This document shows positions 22,939 to 31,614 of a stretch of 36,944 bases of DNA, piece after piece. Made by a program: the position numbers and the translations under genes. The notes beneath the pieces were generated by a model. It saw only the letters and a program-made list of their open reading frames with translations. It was not told where the DNA came from and did not search any database. The stretch is from CAZGVV01 sp964529155. Its GTDB lineage: Bacteria > Pseudomonadota > Alphaproteobacteria > Rickettsiales > SXRF01. The DNA lies in the NCBI GenBank assembly GCA_964529155.1, contig CAZGVV010000011.1, forward strand, positions 1-36,944, in the 5' to 3' direction. The stretch's first letter is position 1, and every line of letters starts with the position of its first letter.

Positions 22939-25763
22939 AGGTTTTCTCCTTGGCTGATGCAGCGTTTGTAGCACGCATGGGTGGCAGTTTCAACCGTGCG
23001 CAGTTCTTCTTTCAGGGCATCAAAGTGATGCATGTCGGTCATTTGTGCCAGCAGATTGCCAAGCGCCTGGCTAATCTCACGTTCTTGTGGCGCTGTGCCG
23101 CGGGTAAGGCGCAGTGCGTTTAGCAAGGGGGAAAGAAAATGGGAGGCGGAGCGGAGGGTTGCGGCTGAATCGGTGCTGATAAGGCCGTGATCAACCAGAT
23201 TCTGCACTATGCGTATATTATCGCGTGCCAGCAATTCCGGTTTTGTTGGTGCATGGGCGAGGAGGAGGTAGTGGCAGATGAAATCAATGTCCATGAATCC
23301 ACCGCGCGCATGTTTCAAATCCCATGGGTTGTTGGAGGGAAATACACCGGCTACGCGTTCGCGCATGGATGCAACATCGGTGCGTAAGGTTTCGAGGTCA
23401 CGCGGCTGGGTGAGGACGGTGTAGACGAAACGCTCCATCTGCGCGCCCAACTCGGCATCTCCGGCAATGAACCGGGCGCGTATTAAGGCCATACGTTCAA
23501 AGGTCCAGGCGGATTCCTGGAAATAATGCTGCATGGCGCTGAAACTGGTGGCGGGGAGGCCTTGCGCGCCGGAAGGGCGCAGGCGGGTGTCTACTTCATA
23601 CAAACGCCCTTCATTGCCGATGGTAGTAAGGGCAGAAAGGTAGCGCTGGGCAAGCCGATTGTAATAGACGCTGGCAGTGAAAGGTTTTTCCCCGGTGGAG
23701 AGGATTTCGCTGCTTGGGGCGTCATATATGAAAACAAGGTCAACGTCGGAGCCGAACGCCATTTCCCCACTTCCGATACGGCCTAAGCCAAACACGCAGA
23801 ACCGCCCATCCGGGATAATGCCATGGGCAGCGGAAAAAGCGGCTTTGGTGCTGGTAAGTGTGGCTTGTAATATGAGTTCAGCCAGGGTGGTAAGGAAGCG
23901 GTGTATGGCTGTGTGGTCAAGCATGCGTTTTAAGCACTGAATGCCGACCTGAAATTGTTTTTCCTGCGCGAACCGGCGGAGTGCTTCCAGGTAATTTTCG
24001 CTATCCGCCGGCGATATTTCAATAGCGGCAAGCTGTGCCAGCATATGATCGCGGGTGGGGAGGGAAGAGAAAAAATGTGGTTCGAGCATCCATTCTATTA
24101 ATTCGGGGTGGCGAGTAAGTGTGGCGGCCAGGCTTGGTGTTCCGCCCATGATGTCGGCGATGAGTGCAAGCAGGCGAGGGTTGGCGGTGAAGAGCGAAAA
24201 TAATTGCACGCCAGAAGGAAGGCGCGTCATGAAGGCGTCAAAATGGGTAAAAGCGGCATCAGGGTCCGCAGTCTCACTGAAGCGTTTTAAGATGGCGGGC
24301 ATGAGTTCGGTGAGCAATTGCCGGGCGCGTTTGGTGCGTGTACAACGCCGTGTGCCGCGATGCCAGCCCATGACAATTTCGGATATTTGTTCCGGACGCT
24401 GGTAGCCCATCTGCGACAAAGTTTGCAGGGTGTCTGGGTCATGTGTGACGCCGGTGAAAACCAGGTTGCCCTGGTCGCCTAAGGGCTCGCTTGAGGGGAA
24501 GGCGGTGACGAAAATATCATGCACGGCGTGGCTGTGGAGTAATAAATCGCGTTCAAAATCAGCAAGTGTCGCGTAGCCCATAAAGGCGGCTACGTGCGCA
24601 ACGCCGTTTTCGGTAGTGGGGAGGGTGTGGGTTTGCTGATCGGCGATCATTTGCAGGCGGTGCTCGACGGTGCGCAGGAAAGGATAGGCAGCAAGCAGTG
24701 TTTCTACGGTTTCTTCGGGTACGATTTCAGCGCTGCTGAGTTGGCGCAGGACTTCGCAGGTTTGCGGATTACGTAATTGCGGGCACCGTCCGCCCCAGAT
24801 AAGCTGGTTTACTTGGGTAAAAAGTTCAATTTCCCGGATACCACCAGCACCGAGTTTTACATTATGGCCCAGGACGCCGATTTCGCGTCGCACCCGGGTA
24901 TCCATTTGGCGTTTGATGGAGAGGATGTCATCAATGGTGGCCACATCTAAATTTTTCCGCCACAAAAACGGGGTCAGTTGTTTCATGAACGCCGCGCCTG
25001 CTTCCAGGTCCCCGGCGATAGGCCGGGCTTTGATCATAGCGGCGCGTTCCCAGTTCTGGCCGACATTTTCATAATAGAGTAATGCCGCTTCAGTGCTGAC
25101 GGCTGAGGGGGTGGAGGAGGGGTCCGGGCGGAGGCGGAGATCGGTGCGGAAGACGTAGCCGTCTTGCGTGCGTTGCTGCATGATGTGGACGACGTTTTGG
25201 GCTAGGGTATGGAAAAATTCACGCTCACTTTGGCGGCCACGGTAGGGTAGGCGGCCTGGCTCGTAGAAAAAAATCAGGTCGATGTCACTGGAATAATTCA
25301 GCTCATGCGCGCCGAGCTTACCCATGCCAAGTACAATAAACCCGCTGTCCCGTGCTGGTTCGTCTGGATGAATGAGGGCGATGTCGCCGCGCTTATTGGC
25401 GGCGCGGAGTAAGTGGTCAATGGCCAGCATTACGGCGCTGTCGGCAAAGCGGCTGAGCGCGGATGTGACGTCTAGCAGTGGCCACCAGCCCGCAAGATCG
25501 GCTATGGCAGAGATCAGGGCTATTTTTGCTTTCCCTGTGCGGAGGCGTTGCATGAGGGTTTTCATATCCTCACCTGCCTCATGGGTCTGGATGCAGGTCA
25601 TTATTTCTGCAAAGACCACTTCCGGGCCTTTGGTATGCAGGGTGCAGAGTGTGTCCGGGTGTTTGAGGGCTAAATGTGTCAGAAACGGAGAATTACCGAA
25701 AATTCCGGTGAGCAACGATTCCCAAGGTTGCGTATGCGTACATTCTTCCATGAATTGCGCCAA
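22935..25763 (-). CDS. glnE: Glutamine synthetase adenylyltransferase/deadenylase
   Basis: About 942 aa. The bifunctional GlnE adds or removes AMP on glutamine synthetase in nitrogen control. Both nucleotidyltransferase domains are visible: VLGMGKLGAHELNYSSDIDL (near 150) in the N-terminal removase half, and FGLGRIGSGEMAFGSDVDLV (near 660) in the C-terminal transferase half, each followed by an RLRP segment. Start uncertain: the first in-frame initiator is TTG 25763, yet the frame stays open and GlnE-like (LPFYPDTLKRSWEEWN) about 35 codons further up without a start codon. A nearby ATG in another frame hints at a frameshift. Bcp follows with ATGA overlap. Confidence 0.93.
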   Translation of the reverse strand: MAQFMEECTHTQPWESLLTGIFGNSPFLTHLALKHPDTLCTLHTKGPEVVFAEIMTCIQTHEAGEDMKTLMQRLRTGKAKIALISAIADLAGWWPLLDVTSALSRFADSAVMLAIDHLLRAANKRGDIALIHPDEPARDSGFIVLGMGKLGAHELNYSSDIDLIFFYEPGRLPYRGRQSEREFFHTLAQNVVHIMQQRTQDGYVFRTDLRLRPDPSSTPSAVSTEAALLYYENVGQNWERAAMIKARPIAGDLEAGAAFMKQLTPFLWRKNLDVATIDDILSIKRQMDTRVRREIGVLGHNVKLGAGGIREIELFTQVNQLIWGGRCPQLRNPQTCEVLRQLSSAEIVPEETVETLLAAYPFLRTVEHRLQMIADQQTHTLPTTENGVAHVAAFMGYATLADFERDLLLHSHAVHDIFVTAFPSSEPLGDQGNLVFTGVTHDPDTLQTLSQMGYQRPEQISEIVMGWHRGTRRCTRTKRARQLLTELMPAILKRFSETADPDAAFTHFDAFMTRLPSGVQLFSLFTANPRLLALIADIMGGTPSLAATLTRHPELIEWMLEPHFFSSLPTRDHMLAQLAAIEISPADSENYLEALRRFAQEKQFQVGIQCLKRMLDHTAIHRFLTTLAELILQATLTSTKAAFSAAHGIIPDGRFCVFGLGRIGSGEMAFGSDVDLVFIYDAPSSEILSTGEKPFTASVYYNRLAQRYLSALTTIGNEGRLYEVDTRLRPSGAQGLPATSFSAMQHYFQESAWTFERMALIRARFIAGDAELGAQMERFVYTVLTQPRDLETLRTDVASMRERVAGVFPSNNPWDLKHARGGFMDIDFICHYLLLAHAPTKPELLARDNIRIVQNLVDHGLISTDSAATLRSASHFLSPLLNALRLTRGTAPQEREISQALGNLLAQMTDMHHFDALKEELRTVETATHACYKRCISQGENL

Positions 25764-25934
25764 TTCCCCTGAGGCTTTGAGTTGGCGCGCGTTCCATTCC
25801 TCCCAGCTACGTTTTAAGGTGTCAGGATAAAAAGGAAGGGGAGGATGTGAAGTTATGGAGGGAAAGGTTTCATTTTCAGACTGGCAAGGTTATATATGCA
25901 CCCTTACACCTTAACCCGTCCGTGAGGAAGTGTC

Positions 25935-28900
25935 TTGCGCCGCATTGTGCTTAAATGGCTTAGTGCCCTGATATTTGCAATCATCGTGGTGGTGGTGATT
26001 GCGTTTAATGCCGGGCTGGTGTGGGTTGCGACCGGGCCGCGCAATCTGGCGCCGGTGTTACCGTATATTGAAAAATCACTTAATGGCGAAAATAATGATT
26101 TTGTCGTTAAAGTACATGAGGGCATGCTGATTTGGGATGGGTGGAAGCATCCTTTGGATATACGATTGCGGGGTGTAGACGTGATGACGCGGGATAACAC
26201 GCGTTTTTCCAGCTTTCCGCAAATTTCACTGTCTATTGATGTATTTGCGCTTTTAATTGGCCGCGTTGAGCCAACTGCATTGCGTTTTAAACAGCCTATC
26301 ATCAGTCTGTTTCAGGATGAAAATGGGGAAGTGACTTTTGGATTCAAACAAGATAATGCGCCAGCGCCAATACCGGCACCATCTTCCGATTCACCAGAAG
26401 TAATCACTAATAAAGTGCAGCAAGATATATTCCCGGCAGTGATTGCGGCGTTTGCTTCGGGGCAGAATAGCGGCATATTACGCAGTATTCGACTGATTTC
26501 AGTGGAAGATGCGCAATTGAGTATCGGTAATGTTCGGCAAGGCGTGATTCTTAATGCATCACATGTGAATATGCGTCTGCGACGGCATCGTAATGCACTT
26601 AAGGGGGCAGAGTTTCATATCAATGCGCAAATTGACCAGCCCGATCAAGATGGCCCTGCTTTTATTGGTCTGGATGCACGGCAAATACCAGCGCAAAAGC
26701 AGGTGCATGCTTCCTTACGGGTAGAGAATCTATGGCCAGAAGCATTTGCTAAGATAATGAGCGGTAGTAGCGCTGAATTCGTGCAGGCATTGCACCTGCC
26801 CCTGTCTGCTAATGGGGATATGACCGTTGATACAAGTGGGGTTCCGCTGGATGGGCATGTGAGTATTCAAAGCGACAAAGGTGCGCTGGTTTCCTCGCAT
26901 TTAGCAGAGACTATTCCTGTGCAAAAATTGATTCTGCAAAGCCACGTGGAACAAAAAACGCTGATGGTCGATCATTTTTCAGCTGTGCTGGGTGGGCCGG
27001 TGCTGGAGGGCGAGGCACAAATCAGCTTCCAGCCCGATTATACCATTCAAGGCACGGTGGAATTGAAACAGGCAAGTCTTGCGAATGTGAAACAATTTTG
27101 GCCACCGGATTTAGCGCCGATGTCGCGTAGCTGGGTGATGGACAATATTAAAAGCGGCGAAGTGCCAAATACTGTGGTGAAAGTGGTATTGCAAAAAGGG
27201 GATTTTGATTTACCTGAATTACCAGAGGGTGCGCTTGATGCAAAAATTGGCTTTACCCATGCCCGCATACAGTTTCTGGATACTCAACCGCCGGTGACTG
27301 AGGCGGAAGGTGTGGTGCATGTGAATGCAAAAATGCTGGAAGCGCAGGTAAAATCAGGTTTGTTTCTAGAAAATACAAAATTATCGGAAGGCAATGTACT
27401 GATTGATGATTTGAATGTGGAGAATCCACTTATTACCGTAAAATTTCATACGGACACAACCGCGCAGGACGTGGTGAAATTTTTAAGCAAGCCGCCGGTA
27501 CAAAAAGCAGAGGGTTTAAAATTGGATGTAAATACCGTTAAAGGTAGCGTTTCGGGAGATGCGGTGGTGAGCTTTTCCTATATTGCGCCGCGCGATAAAA
27601 ATGGGCGGCCGCTACCGGATATGGGAATTAAATATGATGTGAAGGCGAAAATGTCGCAGGCGGCACAGCCGGGATTCTTAGGAAAATTTGATATTCAAAA
27701 TTTAAATGGCGAAGCCACCGTGAATAACCAGGAATTGCAGGTTAAGGGAGCGGGTGTGGTGAATGGCGCGGTGGCGGACGGTATGGTGCGCTATGTATTT
27801 GAGCCGGTGCACGGCGTGGATACGTTTATTGACGTAAATGCACGGGCTCCTGTTACGGTATTGCCGCGTTTTGGTTATCCGCCACTTTCATTTTTAAGTG
27901 GAACGCTTGGGGTTAAGGCATCCGTGCAAGAAGGCCCGGGGGTGGAGCAGATTGCAGCAACGGTGGATTTAAAAGATGCTGGCCTGGATTGGACGGGCAT
28001 GCATTGGCAAAAGCCACCGGGCAAAGCGGCAACGCTTACCCTTAAAGCCGAGCAAAAGAATGGGGCATTGGCCATTAGCGCGTTTGATTATGCATCGGCG
28101 GATGAGCAGGCGCGTGGTAATGCCGATTTCTCTAAAGATTTATCCCGCGTGGCGCGGGTGCACGCCGACCCGTTCCGGTTGGGCAGTAACAACATGGCGG
28201 TGGATTATGAAGAAATCACTGGTGGCTATACGATAAATGCGGTGGGTGACACAGGAGACGCGCGGCCATGGACGGAGGGGAGCAACAGCCATACCTTCTC
28301 GTTTAAAAATTTTCCGGCGATATCTATTTCGGCTAAGCTTAAAAATCTTATTTTGGGAGAAGAGCGCACGATTAAAAATGTTGCAGGCAGCATTCATTGC
28401 AGCATCGAGTTTTGTTCGGATGCGGATATCACCGGAGTGGCGGGCAAGCCATTTCATTTCCGTATGGGGCAGGAAGCAAAAGGCCGCACGGTTACGTTGT
28501 CGGCAGAAGACGCGGGAGCATTTTTAAAAGCGGCAGGCGTGTATGATAATATGCACGGTGGTGTGCTTGCCTTGAATGCAGTGTATGATGACGCAAAAAC
28601 TACGCGCCCCCTGGCGGGAGCATTTACGGTTACGGAACACCGTATTACAAGCGCGCCGGTGTTGGCTCGGCTGTTGAATTTGGCATCGCTTACCGGATTT
28701 GTTGATACACTTCAAGGTAACGGCATTACGTTTGAGCAATTAACCGCGCCATTTGTGCTGGAAAGTGATGTTATAACGCTTGATCGCGCCCGCACACATG
28801 GTCCGGCGATTGGGCTTAGTGCTGAAGGTACGATTACTTTTCCAAGCCAGACATTAAATTTGAAAGGTACGATTGTGCCTTCCTATACCATCAATAGCGT

Positions 28901-29186
28901 GTTGCGGCATGTGCCGCTGGTGGGCGATATGCTGACCGGTGGTGGCGAAGGTGTGTTTGGTGCACGCTATAGCATGACAGGACCGGTAGGAAACCCTGAT
29001 GTGTCGGTGAATCCATTATCTATTTTAACGCCGGGTTTCCTGCGCGGGATATTTGATATTTTCGATCAGGACCCGCCAGCCGCGGATGCGGTAACGGATG
29101 CAGCTAAAACAGATATGAGCAAAAAAACATCTGTACGCGCTGTACGCGAAGCCCCGAAAGTTCCGGCGAAACCTGGGTTTAGATAA
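25935..29186 (+). CDS. AsmA/YhdP-like envelope protein (DUF3971/AsmA C-terminal)
   Basis: 1083 aa from TTG 25935, with GAGGAAG about 7 nt upstream. One N-terminal TM helix (about 8-30, WLSALIFAIIVVVVIAFNAGL) precedes a very long beta-rich periplasmic chain. The end (VLARLLNLASLTGFVDTLQG, LTAPFVLESDVITLDRARTH, GEGVFGARYSMTGPVGNPDV, VNPLSILTPGFLRGIFDI) is the AsmA-like C-terminal domain found with DUF3971. Such YhdP/TamB-type bridge proteins move phospholipids between membranes and support the outer-membrane barrier. It is divergent from glnE with a short shared upstream region. 3' end converges with tyrS (5-bp gap). Confidence 0.85.
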   Translation: MRRIVLKWLSALIFAIIVVVVIAFNAGLVWVATGPRNLAPVLPYIEKSLNGENNDFVVKVHEGMLIWDGWKHPLDIRLRGVDVMTRDNTRFSSFPQISLSIDVFALLIGRVEPTALRFKQPIISLFQDENGEVTFGFKQDNAPAPIPAPSSDSPEVITNKVQQDIFPAVIAAFASGQNSGILRSIRLISVEDAQLSIGNVRQGVILNASHVNMRLRRHRNALKGAEFHINAQIDQPDQDGPAFIGLDARQIPAQKQVHASLRVENLWPEAFAKIMSGSSAEFVQALHLPLSANGDMTVDTSGVPLDGHVSIQSDKGALVSSHLAETIPVQKLILQSHVEQKTLMVDHFSAVLGGPVLEGEAQISFQPDYTIQGTVELKQASLANVKQFWPPDLAPMSRSWVMDNIKSGEVPNTVVKVVLQKGDFDLPELPEGALDAKIGFTHARIQFLDTQPPVTEAEGVVHVNAKMLEAQVKSGLFLENTKLSEGNVLIDDLNVENPLITVKFHTDTTAQDVVKFLSKPPVQKAEGLKLDVNTVKGSVSGDAVVSFSYIAPRDKNGRPLPDMGIKYDVKAKMSQAAQPGFLGKFDIQNLNGEATVNNQELQVKGAGVVNGAVADGMVRYVFEPVHGVDTFIDVNARAPVTVLPRFGYPPLSFLSGTLGVKASVQEGPGVEQIAATVDLKDAGLDWTGMHWQKPPGKAATLTLKAEQKNGALAISAFDYASADEQARGNADFSKDLSRVARVHADPFRLGSNNMAVDYEEITGGYTINAVGDTGDARPWTEGSNSHTFSFKNFPAISISAKLKNLILGEERTIKNVAGSIHCSIEFCSDADITGVAGKPFHFRMGQEAKGRTVTLSAEDAGAFLKAAGVYDNMHGGVLALNAVYDDAKTTRPLAGAFTVTEHRITSAPVLARLLNLASLTGFVDTLQGNGITFEQLTAPFVLESDVITLDRARTHGPAIGLSAEGTITFPSQTLNLKGTIVPSYTINSVLRHVPLVGDMLTGGGEGVFGARYSMTGPVGNPDVSVNPLSILTPGFLRGIFDIFDQDPPAADAVTDAAKTDMSKKTSVRAVREAPKVPAKPGFR

Positions 29187-29191
29187 AAACT

Positions 29192-30589
29192 TTACGTTAA
29201 CTTCACCAGGGCCAGGCGTTTTTTGCCGGCGCTGAGTTTGAGCGGGCCTTGGGCAAAATCGGTGGGAGTGATCAGGCGTTGTTCATCGGCTACTTTTATG
29301 TCGTTTACTTTTGCACCGCCACCACGAATCAGGCGCTTCGCTTCACCGCCGGAATCCGCTAAACCGCTGAGACGAAAAATTTCATACGTTGGCAAGCCTT
29401 TGCCAAGTTGTACGGCAGTGATCTCTATTTCCGGCAGGCCTTCAGCGGTTGCGCCTTCTTCAAAGGCTTTTCGCGCGGTTTCTGCGGCCAGGCGCGCGGC
29501 TTTGTCGCCATGTGCCAGGCGAGTGGCTTCGGTGGCTAGTATTTTTTTCGCTTCATTGATGTCCGCGCCTTTCATGGCGGCGAGGCGGCTGACTTCTTCC
29601 AGCGGCAGTTCAGTGAATAATTTAAGGAAGCGTTCGACATCGGCGTCTTCCACGTTGCGCCAGAACTGCCAGTAATCATAAGGAGGCAGTTGGTCTGCGG
29701 ACAGCCAGATGGCGCCGCTGGCGGTCTTGCCCATTTTTGCGCCGCTGGCGGTGGCCAGTAGCGGAGTGGTGAGCCCAAACAAGCGGGTGTCCGTATTATC
29801 CTGTATGCGTGACATGAAATGTTCTGAGCTGTAATCGGAAATCGGGTGGCCGGTAGAGCGGATCATCGGCTGCACTTCCAGTACTTGCATGGAGGTACTG
29901 TTTTCGGGCAATCGCAAGGGTTGGAATTCACGCCCGGCAGTTAGGCGGCGGTCCAGCTCAATACCCATGACAATATTGCCCCATTGATCGGAGCCGCCGA
30001 TTTGCAAGCGGCAGGCATACCGCTTGTGGAGTTCCGCGAAATCATAGGCTTGCAAAACCATGTAATTGAATTCCAGGAAGCTCAGATTTTGTTCGCGCTC
30101 CAGCCGCATTTTTACGCTGTCTTGCGTAAGCATGCGGTTCACTGAGAAATGCTTACCAATTTCACGGAGGAATTGGATGTAGTTTAATCCGGCCAGCCAT
30201 TCGCTGTTGTTGACCATGATGGCGTCGGTTGGGCCATTGCCGAAGGTGAGAAAGCGGGAAAGGAGTTGTTTGATGGACTCTAAATTGCGCTCAATATCTT
30301 CATCCGACAGTAATTTACGGGATTCATCCTTCCCTGAAGGGTCGCCGACCTGGGTAGTGCCGCCGCCAAGTACGACAATGGGCTTATGGCCGCTTTTTTG
30401 CAACCAGCGGAGCACCATAATAGGGATAAGGCTGCCGACATGGAGAGAGGGGGCGGTGCAATCAAAGCCGACATAAGCGGCAATACGCCCATTTTTCATG
30501 GTGGCATCAAGCGCGGCGGCATCGGTGCATTGATGAATAAAACCGCGATTAGTCAATATGTTAAGGAATTCGGATGCGTGGGATGCCAT
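29192..30589 (-). CDS. tyrS: Tyrosyl-tRNA synthetase with an internal insertion
   Basis: 465 aa from ATG 30589 (AGG just upstream), where the conserved SEFLNILTNRGFIHQCTD start lies. Class I synthetase charging tRNA-Tyr. Seen are YVGFDCTAPSLHVGS (HIGH motif as HVGS), LGGGTTQVGDPSGKD, QIGGSDQWGN, KMGKT (KMSKS motif) and a C-terminal S4 RNA-binding domain (AKRLIRGGGAKVND). Unusual: about 47 extra residues lie between GIELDRRL (near 216) and FGLTTPLL (near 271), where other bacterial TyrS have only a few. The reading frame is intact, so the insertion seems real. Confidence 0.95.
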   Translation of the reverse strand: MASHASEFLNILTNRGFIHQCTDAAALDATMKNGRIAAYVGFDCTAPSLHVGSLIPIMVLRWLQKSGHKPIVVLGGGTTQVGDPSGKDESRKLLSDEDIERNLESIKQLLSRFLTFGNGPTDAIMVNNSEWLAGLNYIQFLREIGKHFSVNRMLTQDSVKMRLEREQNLSFLEFNYMVLQAYDFAELHKRYACRLQIGGSDQWGNIVMGIELDRRLTAGREFQPLRLPENSTSMQVLEVQPMIRSTGHPISDYSSEHFMSRIQDNTDTRLFGLTTPLLATASGAKMGKTASGAIWLSADQLPPYDYWQFWRNVEDADVERFLKLFTELPLEEVSRLAAMKGADINEAKKILATEATRLAHGDKAARLAAETARKAFEEGATAEGLPEIEITAVQLGKGLPTYEIFRLSGLADSGGEAKRLIRGGGAKVNDIKVADEQRLITPTDFAQGPLKLSAGKKRLALVKLT

Positions 30590-30708
30590 GGACCTATTTA
30601 AATAGAGATAAGTTAAGTATTTATTACGAAAAAACAATCTGCTGAGGTTAACCGTTTGTTTCCTATTAATGGATAAGAATTGGGGGGCATAATCAAGCGG
30701 TTTTTTCA

Positions 30709-31575
30709 ATGTTACTCCCTATTGGTCTAGTCATTATCTTCTTTTGCGTGTTCGGCGGATACATGATGTCCGGCGGTAACATAGAAATTATTCTGGAAGC
30801 TGCTCCGCACGAATTGCTGACTATTTTGGGCGCAGCAGCGGGTGCGGTGATTGTTGGCAATAAAAGCTCCGTGCTTAAAAAGATGGGTAAAACGCTGAAG
30901 AAGGCCATGAAAGGCCCGCAGTTTAAGCAGGAACACTATNNNNNNNNNNGCTGGACGTTATTTCTTCTCTGTAAGCTGATGAAATCCAAGGGCATGATTG
31001 CGGTTGAGCAGCATGTGGAAAAGCCGGAAGAGAGTAGCATTATATTGCAATTCCCCAGCGTACTGAAAGACCATTTCGCCGTTGATTTGATCTGTGACAC
31101 GCTGCGTGCCATGACCATGGGGATGGAAAATCCGCACCAGATTGAAGACATCATGGATAAGTCCATTGAAAAGCATCACCACGAAGCAAGCGCCCCGGCG
31201 CATACCTATCAGAGTATGGCGGACGGTTTGCCGGCTATTGGTATCGTGGCGGCGGTGCTAGGTATTATTAAAACCATGGCCAGTATTGACCGCCCACCCA
31301 AAGAACTCGGTGCGATGATCGGCGGGGCGTTGGTGGGGACGTTTATGGGCGTGTTCCTGGCCTATTGTATCGTGGGCCCATTAGCGAGCAAGGCGCAGCA
31401 GACATTGGATGAAGAGCAGCAATATTATTTTATCATCCGTGACATATTAGTTGCCCATTTGAAGGGCTCGGCGCCGCAGGTGTCGGTGGAAATTGGCCGC
31501 AGTGGCATTCCCACGCATTATCAGCCAAGCTTTCTGGAAATTGAAGAGCTGACAAGTAATCTGAAATTTGAATAG
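30709..31575 (+). CDS. motA: Flagellar motor stator protein MotA (contains assembly gap)
   Basis: 288 aa as written, with four undefined residues at the N run. It is the inner-membrane proton-channel subunit that drives flagellar rotation. Seen are the N-terminal helix LPIGLVIIFFCVFGGYMMSGG, LLTILGAAAGAVIVG, the cytoplasmic domain (GMIAVEQHVEKPEESSI), SMADGLPAIGIVAAVLGIIK and ELGAMIGGALVGTFMGVFLAY. Frame is consistent on both sides of the gap (Y before, WTLFLLCKLMKSKG after), but the true gap size is unknown. The usual partner motB is not next to it; secD follows after 39 bp. Divergent from tyrS. Confidence 0.93.
   Translation: MLLPIGLVIIFFCVFGGYMMSGGNIEIILEAAPHELLTILGAAAGAVIVGNKSSVLKKMGKTLKKAMKGPQFKQEHYXXXXWTLFLLCKLMKSKGMIAVEQHVEKPEESSIILQFPSVLKDHFAVDLICDTLRAMTMGMENPHQIEDIMDKSIEKHHHEASAPAHTYQSMADGLPAIGIVAAVLGIIKTMASIDRPPKELGAMIGGALVGTFMGVFLAYCIVGPLASKAQQTLDEEQQYYFIIRDILVAHLKGSAPQVSVEIGRSGIPTHYQPSFLEIEELTSNLKFE
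30940..30949. other. Assembly gap (10 Ns)
   Basis: Ten undetermined bases inside motA. The reading frame continues across with the given length, but Ns of this kind may stand for an estimated distance. Confidence 0.98.
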
Positions 31576-31614
31576 ACGCTTGCCTTTGCGCTTGCCGCGC
31601 GCTATGCGTCTGTC

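Noticed and set aside
29780..29938. Intein in tyrS
   Set aside because: The segment is far too short and lacks splicing-junction residues (N-terminal Cys/Ser, C-terminal His-Asn).
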